Notes under the pieces: model-generated
Seen by the model: the letters and a program-made list of their open reading frames with translations, nothing else
Told to the model about the DNA's origin: nothing
Databases searched by the model: none
Assembly (NCBI GenBank): GCA_944470555.2
Contig: OX104127.1
Coordinates: 151,667,776 to 151,731,775 of the forward strand
Origin: Heterobilharzia americana
Lineage: Eukaryota; Platyhelminthes; Trematoda; Strigeidida; Schistosomatidae
DNA length: 64,000 nucleotides
Direction: 5' to 3'
Position numbers and translations under genes: made by a program
Shown here: piece by piece, positions 24,230 to 35,619 of the stretch
Layout: each line of letters begins with the position of its first letter
How positions within the stretch are numbered: the first letter of the stretch is position 1

Positions 24230-26306
24230 CTATATTCTATTAAAACCCTCGCTTTGTGATGCGCTGGGGAAGTTACACGCAATTTTTAAGTCATCAGCAA
24301 ACAGGTAGGGCTTACCATATTCTATTACTCTGGGAATGTCATTTACGTAAGGGGGGAAGAGAAAGGAGCCCAACACACTATTTTGAATGAAATCACTCAA
24401 AATAGGCTTTGGGGAGGAATAGGTATGACTAAGCTTTACTATTTGAGTACGTTGTCTGGGGGACGAGCTTATCCACGACAACTGAGGGCCACTGATTCCA
24501 AATGATCGAAGCTTCAGAATTAACCGATTATGAGGTAGTTTATCAAATATTTTTTTGAAGTCAGAAAGTAGAGCAGTTGAGGAAAGACCTCCACCTCGTT
24601 TGCAGGTGACTTCCTCAAAATGGTCCAGTAAGCAAGTACTGCATGAACGACCTTTTATGAATCCATACTGCACGGGGGAAAGTAGTTGATGCGTGACTGC
24701 GTAATCGGTGACTTCTTGCACAACCGCCTTCTCCATAATACGAGGGACTATAGATGTAATATTTATGGGACGATAGTTTTGAATATCTGACGTCGGGCCA
24801 GATTTCTACGTGGGAGGTATGTATGAGCTCTTCCAGCAATTGGGGCAGCATGCCTAAGCAAGGAATATTGAAAGTAGCTTCGTAGGATGAATGGTATATC
24901 ATCACCGCCCCTTTTTGGGAGGACAGACGGGATTCCAGCGCGTCCGACAGCGTATGAGTTCTTTAGTGAAGCAGCTGTATCAGCTATCTTCCTCTGCGTA
25001 GAGGAAATATTAATCATCGAACAGTGTGGTGAAATGGGCATTTTTATATCTAGCACACTATCTCCATGCGTGGGGTGGCTTGCATAATGATTATCAAACA
25101 GCTCACAGATCTTACTCTAATCCTCATGAACAATGTCACCGTCAATGATCAGACTGCTGGGAATTACTCCAGATAAGTTTGCACAGGATTTTAGGATTCT
25201 CGCTAATGACTGAACATTGCCTGTTTGCGCGTTGCTGCTAGTTTCTTGCTTGATAGCTTTCAGCAACCTACTTGATTTGAAGTTCTCATGAGCAACTTTT
25301 AGTGAGACAAGGGATGAAAAGCCACTAGATCGATAGAGGTTTCTGGCATGTTTGCGTATGCTGATACGTACATTTTCTGGGATGAAATTCACCTTGGGCT
25401 TTTGATTACTACTGATACACCCGTAACAACATGCTCGTGAATTTCATTCCCGGAACTATAGAAGATATAGAAGAAGATATCACTTAGTTCACGGGTTGAA
25501 CCCCACTCCAAGCGTCGCAGCACGTACTGCATCTCTTCTTAGAGGACGTTTTTTTATCGCCTGACTGCGGTTATTTTTTGTCTCAGAGCTGACGTGGTAC
25601 TGGGTGATAGTTGGAAGTCGCCAAACGCAACTCTGTGATCGCTGCCCAGGAATTTTGGGCCGACTTGGAGGGAAAAACGTAACAACCCATTGATGAAAGT
25701 GGAGTCAAGTATGCTGTTGTGTCTGGTTCGTTGCATTACATGCTGGTGCCACCCCCCGGAATCTAACACACCAATAAAATTATCAAAGCGTGTTAAAGTC
25801 TTTGCATATACGTTTCGTTGAGTAGGGTAGTGTTGTTACATGAGTAGGCAGTTCTGCAAGTCTGTCATAATAATCCACAGTACAACAGGAAGGACGGGAG
25901 ATGCAGCCCGGGAGGAGAGTCACAGCGTTTGAAAGCTTCGCCAGAACCCCACTGGGCCACTAAACAAATTAAGTTCCAGAGTACCGCAATTTGTCGCAGC
26001 AATAAGGGACCCGATATCAATGATACAACCACCACCCGTACCATTACATCTATCTCCTCTAAACGGAGTATAATCGTCGACAGAGACATCACTGCAAGGA
26101 CCGTCTGAAGCACACCAAGCTTCAGTGATAGATATTGGGCGGGAGTTGGAAAAAATTGACAACACAGCAATCTCACTTAATTTATTGCGCATGGAACGGG
26201 AGTTTATCAAACGGAGGGTCAAAGAAGGGAATAAGCTGTAGTACTTGATCCTGTTTCCGAAGAGCTTGTTCTGGTGGGTTAAACTGAGCTGTGGCGGGGG
26301 ATACAT
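24230..26306 (-). pseudogene. CR1-c endonuclease-RT pseudogene
   Basis: Endonuclease N-terminus: LINSRSMRNKLSEIAVL, then ITEAWC (catalytic Glu) and YTPFRGDR...GGGC (26306-25920). The frame 25769-25554 holds the SDHRVAFGD-type catalytic motif (GSDH conserved). RT pieces: QYGFIKGRSCSTCLLD, the motif A region (LLSDFKKIFDKLPHNRLI), QNSVLGSFLF and the intact catalytic FADD in PYLFADDLKIAC (24736-24230). The C-terminal part with VRPVLEHGTIIF lies at about 24000-23900 in another frame. At least five frame changes are needed to read it through. Confidence 0.8.
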
Positions 26307-27770
26307 GGGGCAGAATTTAATTTCAGGGACACACTAAGGGAACAAGATATTCCTGGGTTGCCACTAATATTATTCTTTATTGTATCGGGTGTTGACCGGC
26401 TGTGTGCAAGCCGGGGGGATGACAGGTTGGCGTAACATCTTCTTTTCCACTGCAGCGGTTGTGAGTCAGAGCTGAAAGCAGCCTGCTTTAAAGCGTCATC
26501 ATTTGAACATCAAAAGGCGCTATTAAATCTGCAGTCCATGAAAATTTGGATTTTCAGTATGAGCCTGGGGTATGCATGTCTGTGGAAGTGCGTCATGTAA
26601 ATCCATGGCTCCACCTCCGTATGGGAAAGGGTAAGGTGCATTATGTTGCTGAGGCAGTATCACAGGCCTCATCTGAACATCAAGCTTCCAGTTAAGAGGC
26701 GGTATCGTTGCACGAGGGTGAGCATACATTGGAGCTGAACGTTGTATAGATGGTTGTGAACGGAAACATCCGTTGTTTCTCCCGTAGCCCATGTTCTCTT
26801 GACTATGGGAAGCACTTGTGTTATAAACATCCTTATGCATGTACCTTTTCTTTTTACCACCTTGGTGTTTGAATCCTACCTTTCTGTTGGTTAATGAAGG
26901 TGCTGTGGGGCCTGTGTCTTACAGATGACGGTAGTGAATGTGTCTGTGTAGCGGAAAGGGAGCACCCTTTGAATGGTGTTATAGCCAATAGATTTGACAG
27001 GCTGAGAGCAGTTATTTCGGGGACGACTACGTCGTTCCTTTGTCACGGGCTCTGGTGGCACACTCGTTCTAGGATTTATAGGCTTGGGCCTCAAAAGCAA
27101 GGCAATTCGAAACCGTGCATTGCCAACACAGCTGGGGTCATCACTGTAGCGAGAGGCTTAAGGGGCGTAAGGGCCTACCGGCGTAATTGCGCAAACGCGT
27201 AAATAAATAATTACCTTTACTCTCAAGTTATGAGTTTAGTGCATCTGGGGATGCAGATTTCGTCGAATTTGGAAAATAAGAGGTCTGTAACTTACTGATA
27301 GAAAATCGAGGTGGACAATAGTGAGATGGAGGCAGGGGCTCTAGCACCCTGGGAATTAAATCAGATTCTTTGGGTCGCTTTTTCTTGATTTCATCCACTT
27401 TGGATACGGATTTGGCCAAAGGTACTAATTGGCATCACATCAGTCCAACACGCTGTGTTGCCTTTTCACCGACTCCCTTCCTTCGTAACAACTAATATGG
27501 GCTTCATTCCGTCTCTATCCGCTCCCGCTTGGATGCCTCACACATTCAGCCGCCATCTCACCAATAATATTATCACTATTTCCATCCTCATTGTTCGCAC
27601 AATAGTTTTCCCTGCTCTTTTTCTTCCCTATAACTCTGTGTTACCCAGCTCAATTTGGTTAAGTTCCAAATATCATCACTTTCTTTCCCATCTAATGAGA
27701 ACCTGCCGCGGATTTTTCGCTTGTTGCTTTTTCACTCTCTTCTTTCTTATTACATGCTTAAGATGGTGAA

Positions 27771-28271
27771 CTAATTTGGGCTTCTTACTCTCTGGCTTCC
27801 ACGCCGAGTCAGTGAACTTCTTGTCCCCGTGCCTGGGAACCTAGGTGTGAGAACGAAGTTTAGTTTTAAGGCTGCGAATACTTTGTTGGTGACCTGGCGC
27901 GCGAGCTGACGCCCCGACTTTGGCTGGCCACCGAGTATGCATTTAAAGAACTCCAGTGTTTCTTTCTGAGCGAAATGCGTATGTAGACCCTTCTCGGCCC
28001 TGACAACCTTCAGCGGGTAAAAGTTGCACTCGGTAACCTGCCCCCGAGTGTTCCGGGTAAAGATCTCGCTGAATCTTAGCCATAGTGAACGATGCATAGG
28101 GTGGCCCAAAATACATGAAGTGTTACATATTATTATTGGGTCACTTGTCGATCGTCTGTAATACGGGTGTTGCAGATGGAGTGTTGCTATGCATTTTTGG
28201 TATCCTTCAAAATCCTGGACGGCCGTAAGATTTTGTGCAAAGTTTCTGGACGCACTTATAATAGTTTGCAT
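27771..28271 (-). pseudogene. CR1-c ORF1 remnant or flanking frame
   Basis: A 166-codon minus-strand frame, basic and Cys-poor, just upstream of the CR1-c endonuclease region. Its position is that of ORF1, but I cannot align it convincingly with the ORF1 piece of the plus-strand copy at 35.6-36.0 kb, so assignment rests on position only. Confidence 0.35.
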
Positions 28272-28529
28272 ATTCTTTAATTCCCTAATATTTACAATTT
28301 TCCGATTCCAAACAAGGCATGCTAAGCTGCTGTTGATCCAGTGGTGGCAACCAAAATGTCCGAAGATATTTCATGGTTCTGTCCGACGCACTTAGCGCAT
28401 GGTCTGATATTGCGGGGACAATGACCCCAGGATTTTCTTCGAGACATATACCCTTATCTCTATGTCACCAAGTTTCGACATGCGATGAGCGTAATACTGT
28501 CTACTTATGGTCCTACATCTTGAATAATT

Positions 28530-28569
28530 ATTTGATTCTCAGCTTAAGAGTTTAACATAAGAGAAGCCA
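28530..28569 (-). mobile_element. CR1-d 3' tail split off by a SINE insertion
   Basis: Plus-strand ATTCTCAGCTTAAGAGTTTAAC at about 28534 is the terminal block seen at 8052-8081. The element resumes at 29165 after a 595-bp insertion, flanked on both sides by the same 13-bp sequence. Confidence 0.8.
28557..28569. repeat. Target-site duplication, left copy (13 bp)
   Basis: ATAAGAGAAGCCA, identical to 29165-29177. Together they bracket the composite SINE insertion 28570-29164 inside the CR1-d tail. Confidence 0.9.
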
Positions 28570-28584
28570 CTCAAAATCCGGGGG

Positions 28585-28629
28585 CACTGGACGGCTGTTT
28601 CGTCCTAGTATGGGACTACTCAGCAGTAC
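28585..28629 (-). ncRNA. Decayed hammerhead ribozyme
   Basis: On the minus strand the core reads CTGAGTA (G8 changed to T), a perfect 4-bp stem II (GTCC/GGAC), GAAA and ACAGCCGTC. The G8 change removes a catalytic nucleotide, and stem III has a mismatch. Probably inactive. Confidence 0.7.
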
Positions 28630-28957
28630 GCACGCACGACCCGGCCAGAGATCGAAATCAGGAGCTTCATGTTTCAGCGCTCCTAGATTTTCAATGGCTC
28701 CCCGACTGATGTCAGTCCATGACGAACACTACTTTTAAATTAAAAATCCCCGTTCATCTCAAAAATACATCACCCTATAGTGCTCATCTTTGACTTGCTT
28801 CCAGATGGATGTCAGGAAGTTTTAGTGAAAAGCCGTGACTTGTGAGGTCAACCAGTCGGAAGTGACGTGGATGCTAACTGGAGATCTTGGGTGACAGTTG
28901 CGCTATGTCGTGAATTGACAGAAGTTGAGAATTGTGAACCGCTGGAAACCGGCCCAG

Positions 28958-29012
28958 TGGCTGAATCGTTAACGCGTTCGCCGTGAAACCTGAAGGCCTT
29001 GAGTTCGACTCC
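28958..29012 (+). promoter_or_regulatory. tRNA-type Pol III promoter of the SINE (boxes A and B)
   Basis: Box A TGGCTGAATCGTTAACG at 28958-28974 and box B GAGTTCGACTCC at 29001-29012 have tRNA-like spacing. This is the usual internal promoter of a tRNA-derived SINE, not a tRNA gene: no acceptor stem closes around it. Confidence 0.75.
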
Positions 29013-29030
29013 TAGCCGGATCGTGTGTGC

Positions 29031-29076
29031 GTACTGCTGAGGAGTCCCATACCAGGGCGAAACAGCTGTCCAGTGC
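29031..29076 (+). ncRNA. Hammerhead ribozyme, all core positions intact
   Basis: Stem I GTACTG (29031-29036) pairs with CAGTGC (29071-29076) with one wobble. Then come CTGAGGA (29037-29043, conserved CUGANGA), stem II GTCC/GGGC of four pairs with a 7-nt loop (29044-29058), and GAAA (29059-29062). Stem III is formed by the palindrome ACAGCTGT (29062-29069) and the cleavage triplet is GTC (cleavage after 29070). A loopless palindromic stem III is typical of satellite and SINE hammerheads, which cleave poorly as monomers and better as dimers. It belongs to the Sm-alpha-like group known from schistosomes. Confidence 0.85.
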
Positions 29077-29164
29077 TCCCAGATTTTCAATGGTTCCCTG
29101 AGGAATGTCAGTCCATGATGAGTACTACTTCTAAATTAAAAATCCCCGTTCATCCCAAAAATAT

Positions 29165-29177
29165 ATAAGAGAAGCCA
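29165..29177. repeat. Target-site duplication, right copy (13 bp)
   Basis: ATAAGAGAAGCCA, identical to 28557-28569. Confidence 0.9.
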
Positions 29178-31021
29178 GTTTACAGGCAACATCAAATTTA
29201 TAATGGCAGAGAAATCTTCATTAGTTAGGCCCTCCCGAATGGTACAGAAGGTATGGCGTCAACGTTTATCATAACCTCAAAAGTTACTGCAAGTTATGAA
29301 AAGAACAGAAAAATATTGCTTCACAGTACATATAGATTGTTTATGAGCTACGGTCGTTTCCGCTCACCATTCTTTTTTTACGATAAAGTGGCGTCAAAAT
29401 CGCAGTGTTTTCGACGTTTTGCGTTACATGTGACCGAGGTGCTTAGCCTGGCAGTATAGTTCTGTGCGTCGTCGTATAAACGTTTGTTTTAACATCAGTT
29501 CACATGTCTATGGTATCATTGGCCAACAAAAACCCACTTCATCAATTTCAAGTAGCAGTAAGTGTTGGCGCAACCACATTCCGTCAGACGGAGTCAGGTG
29601 GGGTGAATTACGGAAGAAGTTTGCCGGGTGGGGCTGTTCGCGAAGGTGTCACGTTTTGACTCATCAGGTGAGCTTGTCTTAGATTTAGCTGTTTGTCCAG
29701 ACTTTCGCTGCCATTATAGCCATCGAAAAGCCTTAGACCAGTTGCTGTAGTTGAGTTTTCGTATATGGTAACATTTAAGATGTGCTAACTAGGCGAGTTT
29801 ACTGCAGAACCTTTTGGAAAATTAGAAATGAATGGGGGCAAACCAGTTGCCGAAGTGCTTTAGTAACTCCTGACATCGCGTATGAAGTGGTATGTTCAGT
29901 AAGTTGATATTTTAGTCAAACTTACGCTTAAGATTTTCTCTTAAAGCTTAAGCTGTAAAGAGAAGAAAAAAGAATGTACGGGCAGGAATCAGAGATTGAT
30001 ATATAACACAAGACAAAGTGGGAAGAGAAATTCCTTACTTCATAAAGGGTAACCAGCCTTACCCCATTAACAGTACCCAACCGCAACAAGCAGAAATGAA
30101 AAATGTTCGCTGGGCTGAAACTTCATAAGTATCTAAGTCTAGGACTTACTCATTATGAAAGTGACCAGTAAAGTCCAACACTTACAGACCGATCAGTGTG
30201 CCTATTTGGCACATTCAAGCAAGTCTATTGCTTCTGGACGCTGGCGTTGGGAAAGTGAAGATATTTGGCTCCCAGTAGTAATACTAATCAAGATTATAAA
30301 TCTCTGATGTGGAATGATATTGACATGCATAAACTGTACGGTTCTGGAATCATCAATGAAGTACGAGAAGTGAACAATTCGCACGTACATTCTCTCACAA
30401 ACTTTTCATCATTACCTCAAGCAAAAGGTACGGACTGTCACAATGGAAGTATTGGCTTCAAGCTTTGTTTTTCTCCGGGCAGCACATGTAATGTTGAGAT
30501 ACAAACCTAGTTTTTTTTTGATGCGTATTCAATACTTCCACTTGTTCAACCTGTTAATTTTCCGCATACTTATTCTGCTGGGATGTTTCATTTTATGAAC
30601 ATGCAGCACTTATATCTTCTAGTGATAGTAGGTGGGACTTAGTTTACTTTCTTGAAGACATGTAGTTTGTGTAGAAACTTACTTATACCTGTGAAAATGG
30701 TGTATGCGTGTATATTCAGGAATGGTAATAATAATAACGACTCCTTAGAGTCGCAAAAGCTACGTGTACACTTAAATTTATGCACATAAAGATAGCTACT
30801 ATGATTTTTTTACTCAAAGTTCGTACGAGCTTTTGGATTTGCAGTGTTTATTTGCAAGCGTATGGGGAAAACTGACTCTATATCAAGGTGATAGGTACCT
30901 TCCTAATGTGTACTTTACTGGCTACACAACCTGAGCTAATGGAATGGCAATCAAACTCCCCATTCAAAGATGCTTGAGTCCATTGGGGCCAACAGTACTT
31001 GAGATCGGTGATAGCCTTACT

Positions 31022-33030
31022 TTACATGTTTAGAGGTCTTAGTATGTTTTCATTAGCCCGAAACGTATACACAGTGACTAAACGAGTGATGGACCCATCA
31101 TTCTCGAGGAGCTTATTAAGTGAGGAGTGAAAAACGGGTGTTGAACTCGCAGCTCGTAATTCCTCAGGAAATCCGTTCCAGATTTGAGAGAACTTATGGG
31201 GGAGGAAATTACCTCGTACATTGGTCTTGCAGCAATCAGTTCCACCTAATAGTTTGCGATTGCCTATATTGCAAGTAGATGTCACAACAATTTTAATTTT
31301 TAGGCCACATGAGTGCATTTATTTGCAAAGTATTTTGTGACAAAATGTAAGAGCCATTCTAAGTTGCTCTTTCCAGTGAGGTTCAAGTCCTAGCACGTTG
31401 CATTTTGAGGTGTGGTCAAGGCTGCAGTCAGCTTCTAGCGTTCTTAATGTAAGGTGACCTTTTCCTCTTCGGATTTTTATTTTATCGCCCATTCGAAAGC
31501 TACTTATGACAAACGAGCAATATTCTAGAAGTGGAGGGATGCATACTTTTTAGAGTAGGATCCTTAATTCAGTGTCATAAAAGTTACGAGTGCTGCACCC
31601 TAGGAGTCTGTGTGAATTAGTTTTGCTACACGCCACCTGGAATGTCTGGGTCCTAGCTCTGATAAAGGACTAGGTTTTGTTAACGGTTGTCGAGGTACTT
31701 CAAAATCAAGCAAAAGGTTGCTGTTGCCATTGCAGATCCACCCGCATTTGTTGATGCTGAACCACAGAAGAGTATCAGCACACCAAGGAGAAACCTCTTC
31801 TAATCTATGTCGAATAGGAGTCAGTGTCACCCAGCTCATGGCTATAACAACATTAAACGACCCTTGGGTCGTCGGCGCACAGAAAGGCATCACCTATGGA
31901 GAAGCATTCGCAACCACTGTTAATGTGGGTGATAAACAAGAGAGGCCCGAGGACTCTACCTTGCAGGACGCCGCTTGTGATGTATCCGGAGTAGACAGAA
32001 CTGAGATGATTTTTGTTATTTGGGTAAGACCACTGAGAAGTGATTTTAGCCAGCTTAACAGAGGGTTTTTGATGCGTAATGTGTTTAACTTTTGAATAGT
32101 ATGTCATGCACAACCATGTAAATAAATAAATAAGTGTTTTATCCTCACGCTAAAAAATTTCAACGTGAGAGAGGCCAGTTTACAGGCTTCATCACGTTGA
32201 TACATCTCAAAATATCTACAAGACTTTAGCCCTGAGTGGTACAGACGGGATGTCATTAGACTTTATTAAAAACTGTCGAAGGTCCTCCTAGTTATGAAAC
32301 GAACAAGGAAATATTACTTTACAGCGTACATAGAGTGCTAAAGTGTAGATAATAATAAATATTGTCTTCATTTAACGGGGTTAATATGAGGGATACCAGT
32401 TTACAAGCACCGTCAAATTCATAATTTTTGAAGGTCTACTAACTGGCATCTGGTATTAAATAACTTACATACGAAGTCATGAGACGGATACGGATTTCCA
32501 TCTCCCATCTCACAGACAGGTTTCACTATCAATATCAAAAGCGCGCAGTGTTCAAAGTTTGCGTTATAACCATCCGACGTTGTTAGTCCGTTCGCATAGT
32601 TTGCTAATTGGTAATATAACAGTTTATTACTTACAATAATCTTCAGTTCTTAGCTAAGCTAACCACATCGAATGCCTTTGATGCATCAAAGTACAGTATG
32701 AGGACTACTTCGCGCGGCTAACGACTACTGGTAATGAAGTCGAAGAGGCCAAAATGACAAGCAACGCGTGATCTACTCTTCGGAAGGGCGTGCTGAAACT
32801 TTTTTATAAAATCTTCCACAAGCAGGCATTCAGACATGCTGTCTTTTACAACTTTTTCCATAATTCGCAAACGGGACTGGAGCTATGTCGATGGGTCTGT
32901 AGTTATTGACACTAGCCATTGCCTCCGGATTTGCAGTGTGAAATTATGAAGCTAGTTTTCCATCCAGTTGGATACATTCCATCTTCCATCTGAAGGGCGA
33001 ACAACTTGAGTGGAATCAAGGGAAAGTTCT
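31022..33030 (-). pseudogene. CR1-d reverse transcriptase pseudogene
   Basis: Pieces in order: the RT start with IMEKVVKDS and a decayed motif-A region (FDASKAFDVV) at about 33000-32640; after the nested insertion, SGVLQGRVLGPLLF and the catalytic box CADD (32113-31853); NKCGWIC (31893-31600); and the C-terminus KTNVRGNFLPHKFSQIW...FRANENILRPLN then stop (31318-31022). Frameshifts separate all of them. No endonuclease was recognised upstream, although frames at 33056-33396 sit where the linker should be. Confidence 0.75.
32112..32640 (-). mobile_element. Two tail-only CR1-d fragments nested in the CR1-d RT
   Basis: A first tail starts with plus-strand AAATAAATAAATAAG (about 32119) and GTGAGAGAGGCCAGTTTACAGG; a second starts near 32350 (AATAATAAATATTG...GGGATACCAGTTTACAAG) and runs to the GCGTTATAACC block at 32565. 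Each is about 240-290 bp of 3' end and both have the same orientation as their host. Confidence 0.65.
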
Positions 33031-33740
33031 TCCCACCATTCCTTGAGGCTATTGAGTGAAGGCGTCTATTTTCACTCTTTTTGTTGGTCTCAAACCTTTT
33101 GAGGGCTTCAGCTATGTTTTTGAATTCTACAGCACATCTTTCAGAATTAAACGATGTTCCGTTTTAATCTGCCCCACTCTGAGACTGAGTCATACCCTCT
33201 TGAGAAGTGGACTTGTAGTTCCCATCTTTCAGGCGTCTCTAAGGCATTCTATCATGATAAAAGAGAAAAATTGCCGAGAGAGTCTTCCTACGGATACCAC
33301 CAATGTAAGCAAAGGACAGGAAGGGTCCTAAGGCCCAGTTATGGGGAACCATATTCGAGCTTGTCGCTTCTACGTAAATGGCTTAAGAGGCTTTGAGCTT
33401 AAAGAAGCTGGTGCTGAAACATGGTATTGAGCTATCGATTAACAGCGGATCAGTTTCCCACTAACCGCAGCTTGTTGATGAGGCTGTTTTTATTGGCGTG
33501 GACACAGAACTACGAAAACTCGAGGCCTGTAAATTATACTTCTCTATCAAAATCAGTAAAGTTAGTTTAACTATCCACCGCGATAATTAGGCTGGTGATT
33601 TATAAGTATCCGCTCTATAACAATCCTTTGGGGTAAAGAGAAGCTAGTGGGTATCAGGTAGCTTCGTCATCTATCTTGGAGTAGCGAGTTTATTACTTTT
33701 GATAGTAGGAAAAAATAATTCAGTAGGTTGGTTTTCGCTG
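33031..33740. other. Unclassified region, possibly the CR1-d linker
   Basis: No motif can be recognised with confidence. Overlapping plus frames at 33056-33396 are probably shadows. Confidence 0.3.
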
Positions 33741-33743
33741 GCC

Positions 33744-34064
33744 TTTAGAAGCTTGTCCTTGTGCTACCTTGGCTGTAGCAGAGGCCAGTTTGTACCTGTT
33801 AAATACCAATGAATAAGGGACCAGAGAAGGGCACAATAGCGTAGTCAGACGGAATAGTATACCTGCAAGGTCGTGTCAGAATGCGTTCCAACTAGCTGAC
33901 TAGAGAGTCGATTACGAGCTGGGCAACTTACACGACAGTATGCCAGATGGTGTTGATGCTTGACCATGTGGCTTCAGCTTGGCGGGTCCGATTAAACTAT
34001 GAAGGTTAATAGTGAGTCTCCTCAAACCCCAGGCTGTTGATTCTGGAGAAGTATGTGGTGCTAT
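33744..34064 (-). mobile_element. Solo LTR of the CsRn1-type gypsy element, diverged
   Basis: The reverse complement aligns end to end with the 344-bp LTRs at 41060 and 43516: TTTAGAA...GACCAG(AG)AAGG...CAATAGCGTAGTCAGACGGA...GCGTTCCAACTAGCTGACTAGAGAGTCGA...GATGCTTGACC...CAAACCCCAGGCTGTTGATTCTGG. I estimate 75-80% identity. No internal region flanks it. No duplication of the target is evident. Confidence 0.8.
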
Positions 34065-34089
34065 AAGTCTTTGAGAATACGCGTAAGGA

Positions 34090-34800
34090 GGCTTACCCCA
34101 GACGAATTTTTTTCACTTACAGGGATTCAAGCAAGCGTGGAGGTTTAATGTATCTTACCGTTCGATACATCACACGGAACACTCTCCACAATAGCTTGTC
34201 TGAGTTTTCTGAATGGTTATAATGGCAGCGGAAATTTGAGTAAACAACTACATCTAAAGGATCGTTATACCCAGTGACTATTAAGGGAACGTTCACCAAA
34301 ATGCTGTAAAACACACTGTTGCAGAACTTTTTATGTGAACTCATCTAATGGAGGTCAGTTAATGGCCGGTATATCCGGTATGATAGTACTGCGTGCTTCA
34401 GTGTGAAATTTATGGTTTTACATACGCGTAGAATCCACCACCACTTGACTAAAGTCCTTCTGGTGTTTTATTTTTAAACCACAACAACTTTTCTGTTGTT
34501 ATACGTCTATATTTCCGTGAACGATGGCACTTATACGGTGGGAAATACCTGAACTTAGACATTTACCTGCGTTACACGGTTATATGGATACTTATTGATC
34601 CCTGTCATTGGCTGATGAACCTGTTAAAATAGTCTGTACCATTAAAAAAGACGTTTCTCTGAGGAAACGCCAATTAAGGTAGACGGCCGAAACTTGTCGA
34701 TAACTTGTAACGCAAACACTGAATATTGCGTGACCTTGATCGTATATATCAACGCGCTCTACGGATCTGACGTCACCTGTTTCTTACGTCACGTGTTCAA
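34090..34800 (+). mobile_element. CR1-d 3' UTR fragment
   Basis: Homologous to 44.3-44.99 kb in the same orientation (shared GTGAAAT.TATG.TTTACA blocks, ACCACAACAA, and GTAACGCAA.CACTGAATA.TGCG at the end) and, inverted, to 8.3-8.6 kb. Non-coding. Confidence 0.6.
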
Positions 34801-35530
34801 AACATTATTGGTAACACCGATCATGTCCACTTCCTTTCTGTTTCAGGGTGCAACACAGTGAAATAGTTAGGAGAGGTGGAAAAGCGAATACGTACGCTTA
34901 ATATCAACGAGGACGTATAAGAACTTTGTCTGGATCGAGAGTTGTGTAAACCCGCTAAGTCTAAGCTGTGACCTCAATAAAAACGATGCTGCGTAATTCC
35001 TGTTCTTCTTCTGCCTGACTGTGCCTGCTGTAAGTCCGCGTGTCTGCAACGCTTAAGGGTCATTACATTTCTTGTCGTATTGTTAACCTCTTTTGTGCAT
35101 TGTTCGATAATCACGCACTGTAACAGGTTGAGTTTTGCGAAGGTTCAGCAACTGTCCACAGGTTTTATCTGGAATTATCGTCTGACTCATCACACTACCG
35201 TATAACCGAGTAACCCACCCTCGGCTTTTCTATCACGTCGTATTTCGGGTCCAATCTTATACGTATGTAAGAACTTCAGTACAGTGACCATAGTTTTTAG
35301 AACCGTTTAGTTGAAGGAATTCTATTGGACCTGAAGGATACAAAGATAAGTCCAAAAAGGTTTTATTCTTCATTGTGTCGACTAAATTTGTTGACTTCTG
35401 TGCACCTCATCTCCATTCATTGGCAGATATTAACAGTTGAACAAAGTGTATGTTGGATTTACTTAGCTACTCGATTGGTATAAAAATGACATACTTTCAC
35501 CGCAGAGTACTGTGAAAGATATTAATAACA
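34801..35530. other. Unclassified spacer
   Basis: No recognisable coding or repeat content. It may include the 5' UTR of the CR1-c element that follows. Confidence 0.3.
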
Positions 35531-35619
35531 ACCCTTCTAAATATGTCCCACTTGCGTGTTTTGGGGATAAAAGTACTAATATTAATGCTAGCCCTTAGAA
35601 CTCACATGAATGTGAAGGT

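Larger units (their letters stand above)
23690..28290 (-). mobile_element. CR1-c LINE, long but degenerate copy (ORF1 to RT C-terminus)
   Basis: About 4.6 kb on the minus strand in correct order: ORF1 remnants (28271-27771 and pieces to about 26500), endonuclease (26306-25554), linker (25392-25117), RT (25056-24230) and C-terminus to about 23690. It is the inverted counterpart of the plus-strand CR1-c copy at 35.5-40.3 kb, sharing the endonuclease pattern GRGGGC/GTGGGC and the FRGDR motif. All frames are interrupted. Confidence 0.8.
28570..29164. mobile_element. Composite hammerhead-SINE insertion (inverted head plus dimer-like unit)
   Basis: Within perfect 13-bp target duplications lie, in order: a minus-strand SINE piece (28570-28674) with box-B region and a decayed hammerhead; a plus-strand SINE tail starting at about 28675 (CAGCGCTCCTAG, matching 29071 CAGTGCTCCCAG); a spacer; then a full plus-strand SINE head, hammerhead and tail (about 28935-29164). 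The distance from the junction to the equivalent point of the second copy is 396 bp. A single event (twin priming on a tandem RNA, or end-joining of two cDNAs) explains the one pair of duplications best; nested insertions are the alternative. Confidence 0.75.
29165..33030 (-). mobile_element. CR1-d LINE, longest copy, with nested insertions
   Basis: Minus strand: RT remnants (33030-31022), then about 1.85 kb of 3' UTR down to 29178, continuing into the tail at 28530-28569 beyond the SINE insertion. The RT is interrupted at about 32115-32640 by two tail-only fragments of the same family. The 3' UTR matches the copy at 8.03-9.41 kb along its length (for example AATGGTACAGAAGGTATGG at 29238 against 8151). 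Confidence 0.75.

Noticed and set aside
28958..29012. Possible tRNA gene
   Set aside because: Boxes A and B are present but no acceptor stem or anticodon arm closes, and a hammerhead and SINE tail follow. It is a SINE.
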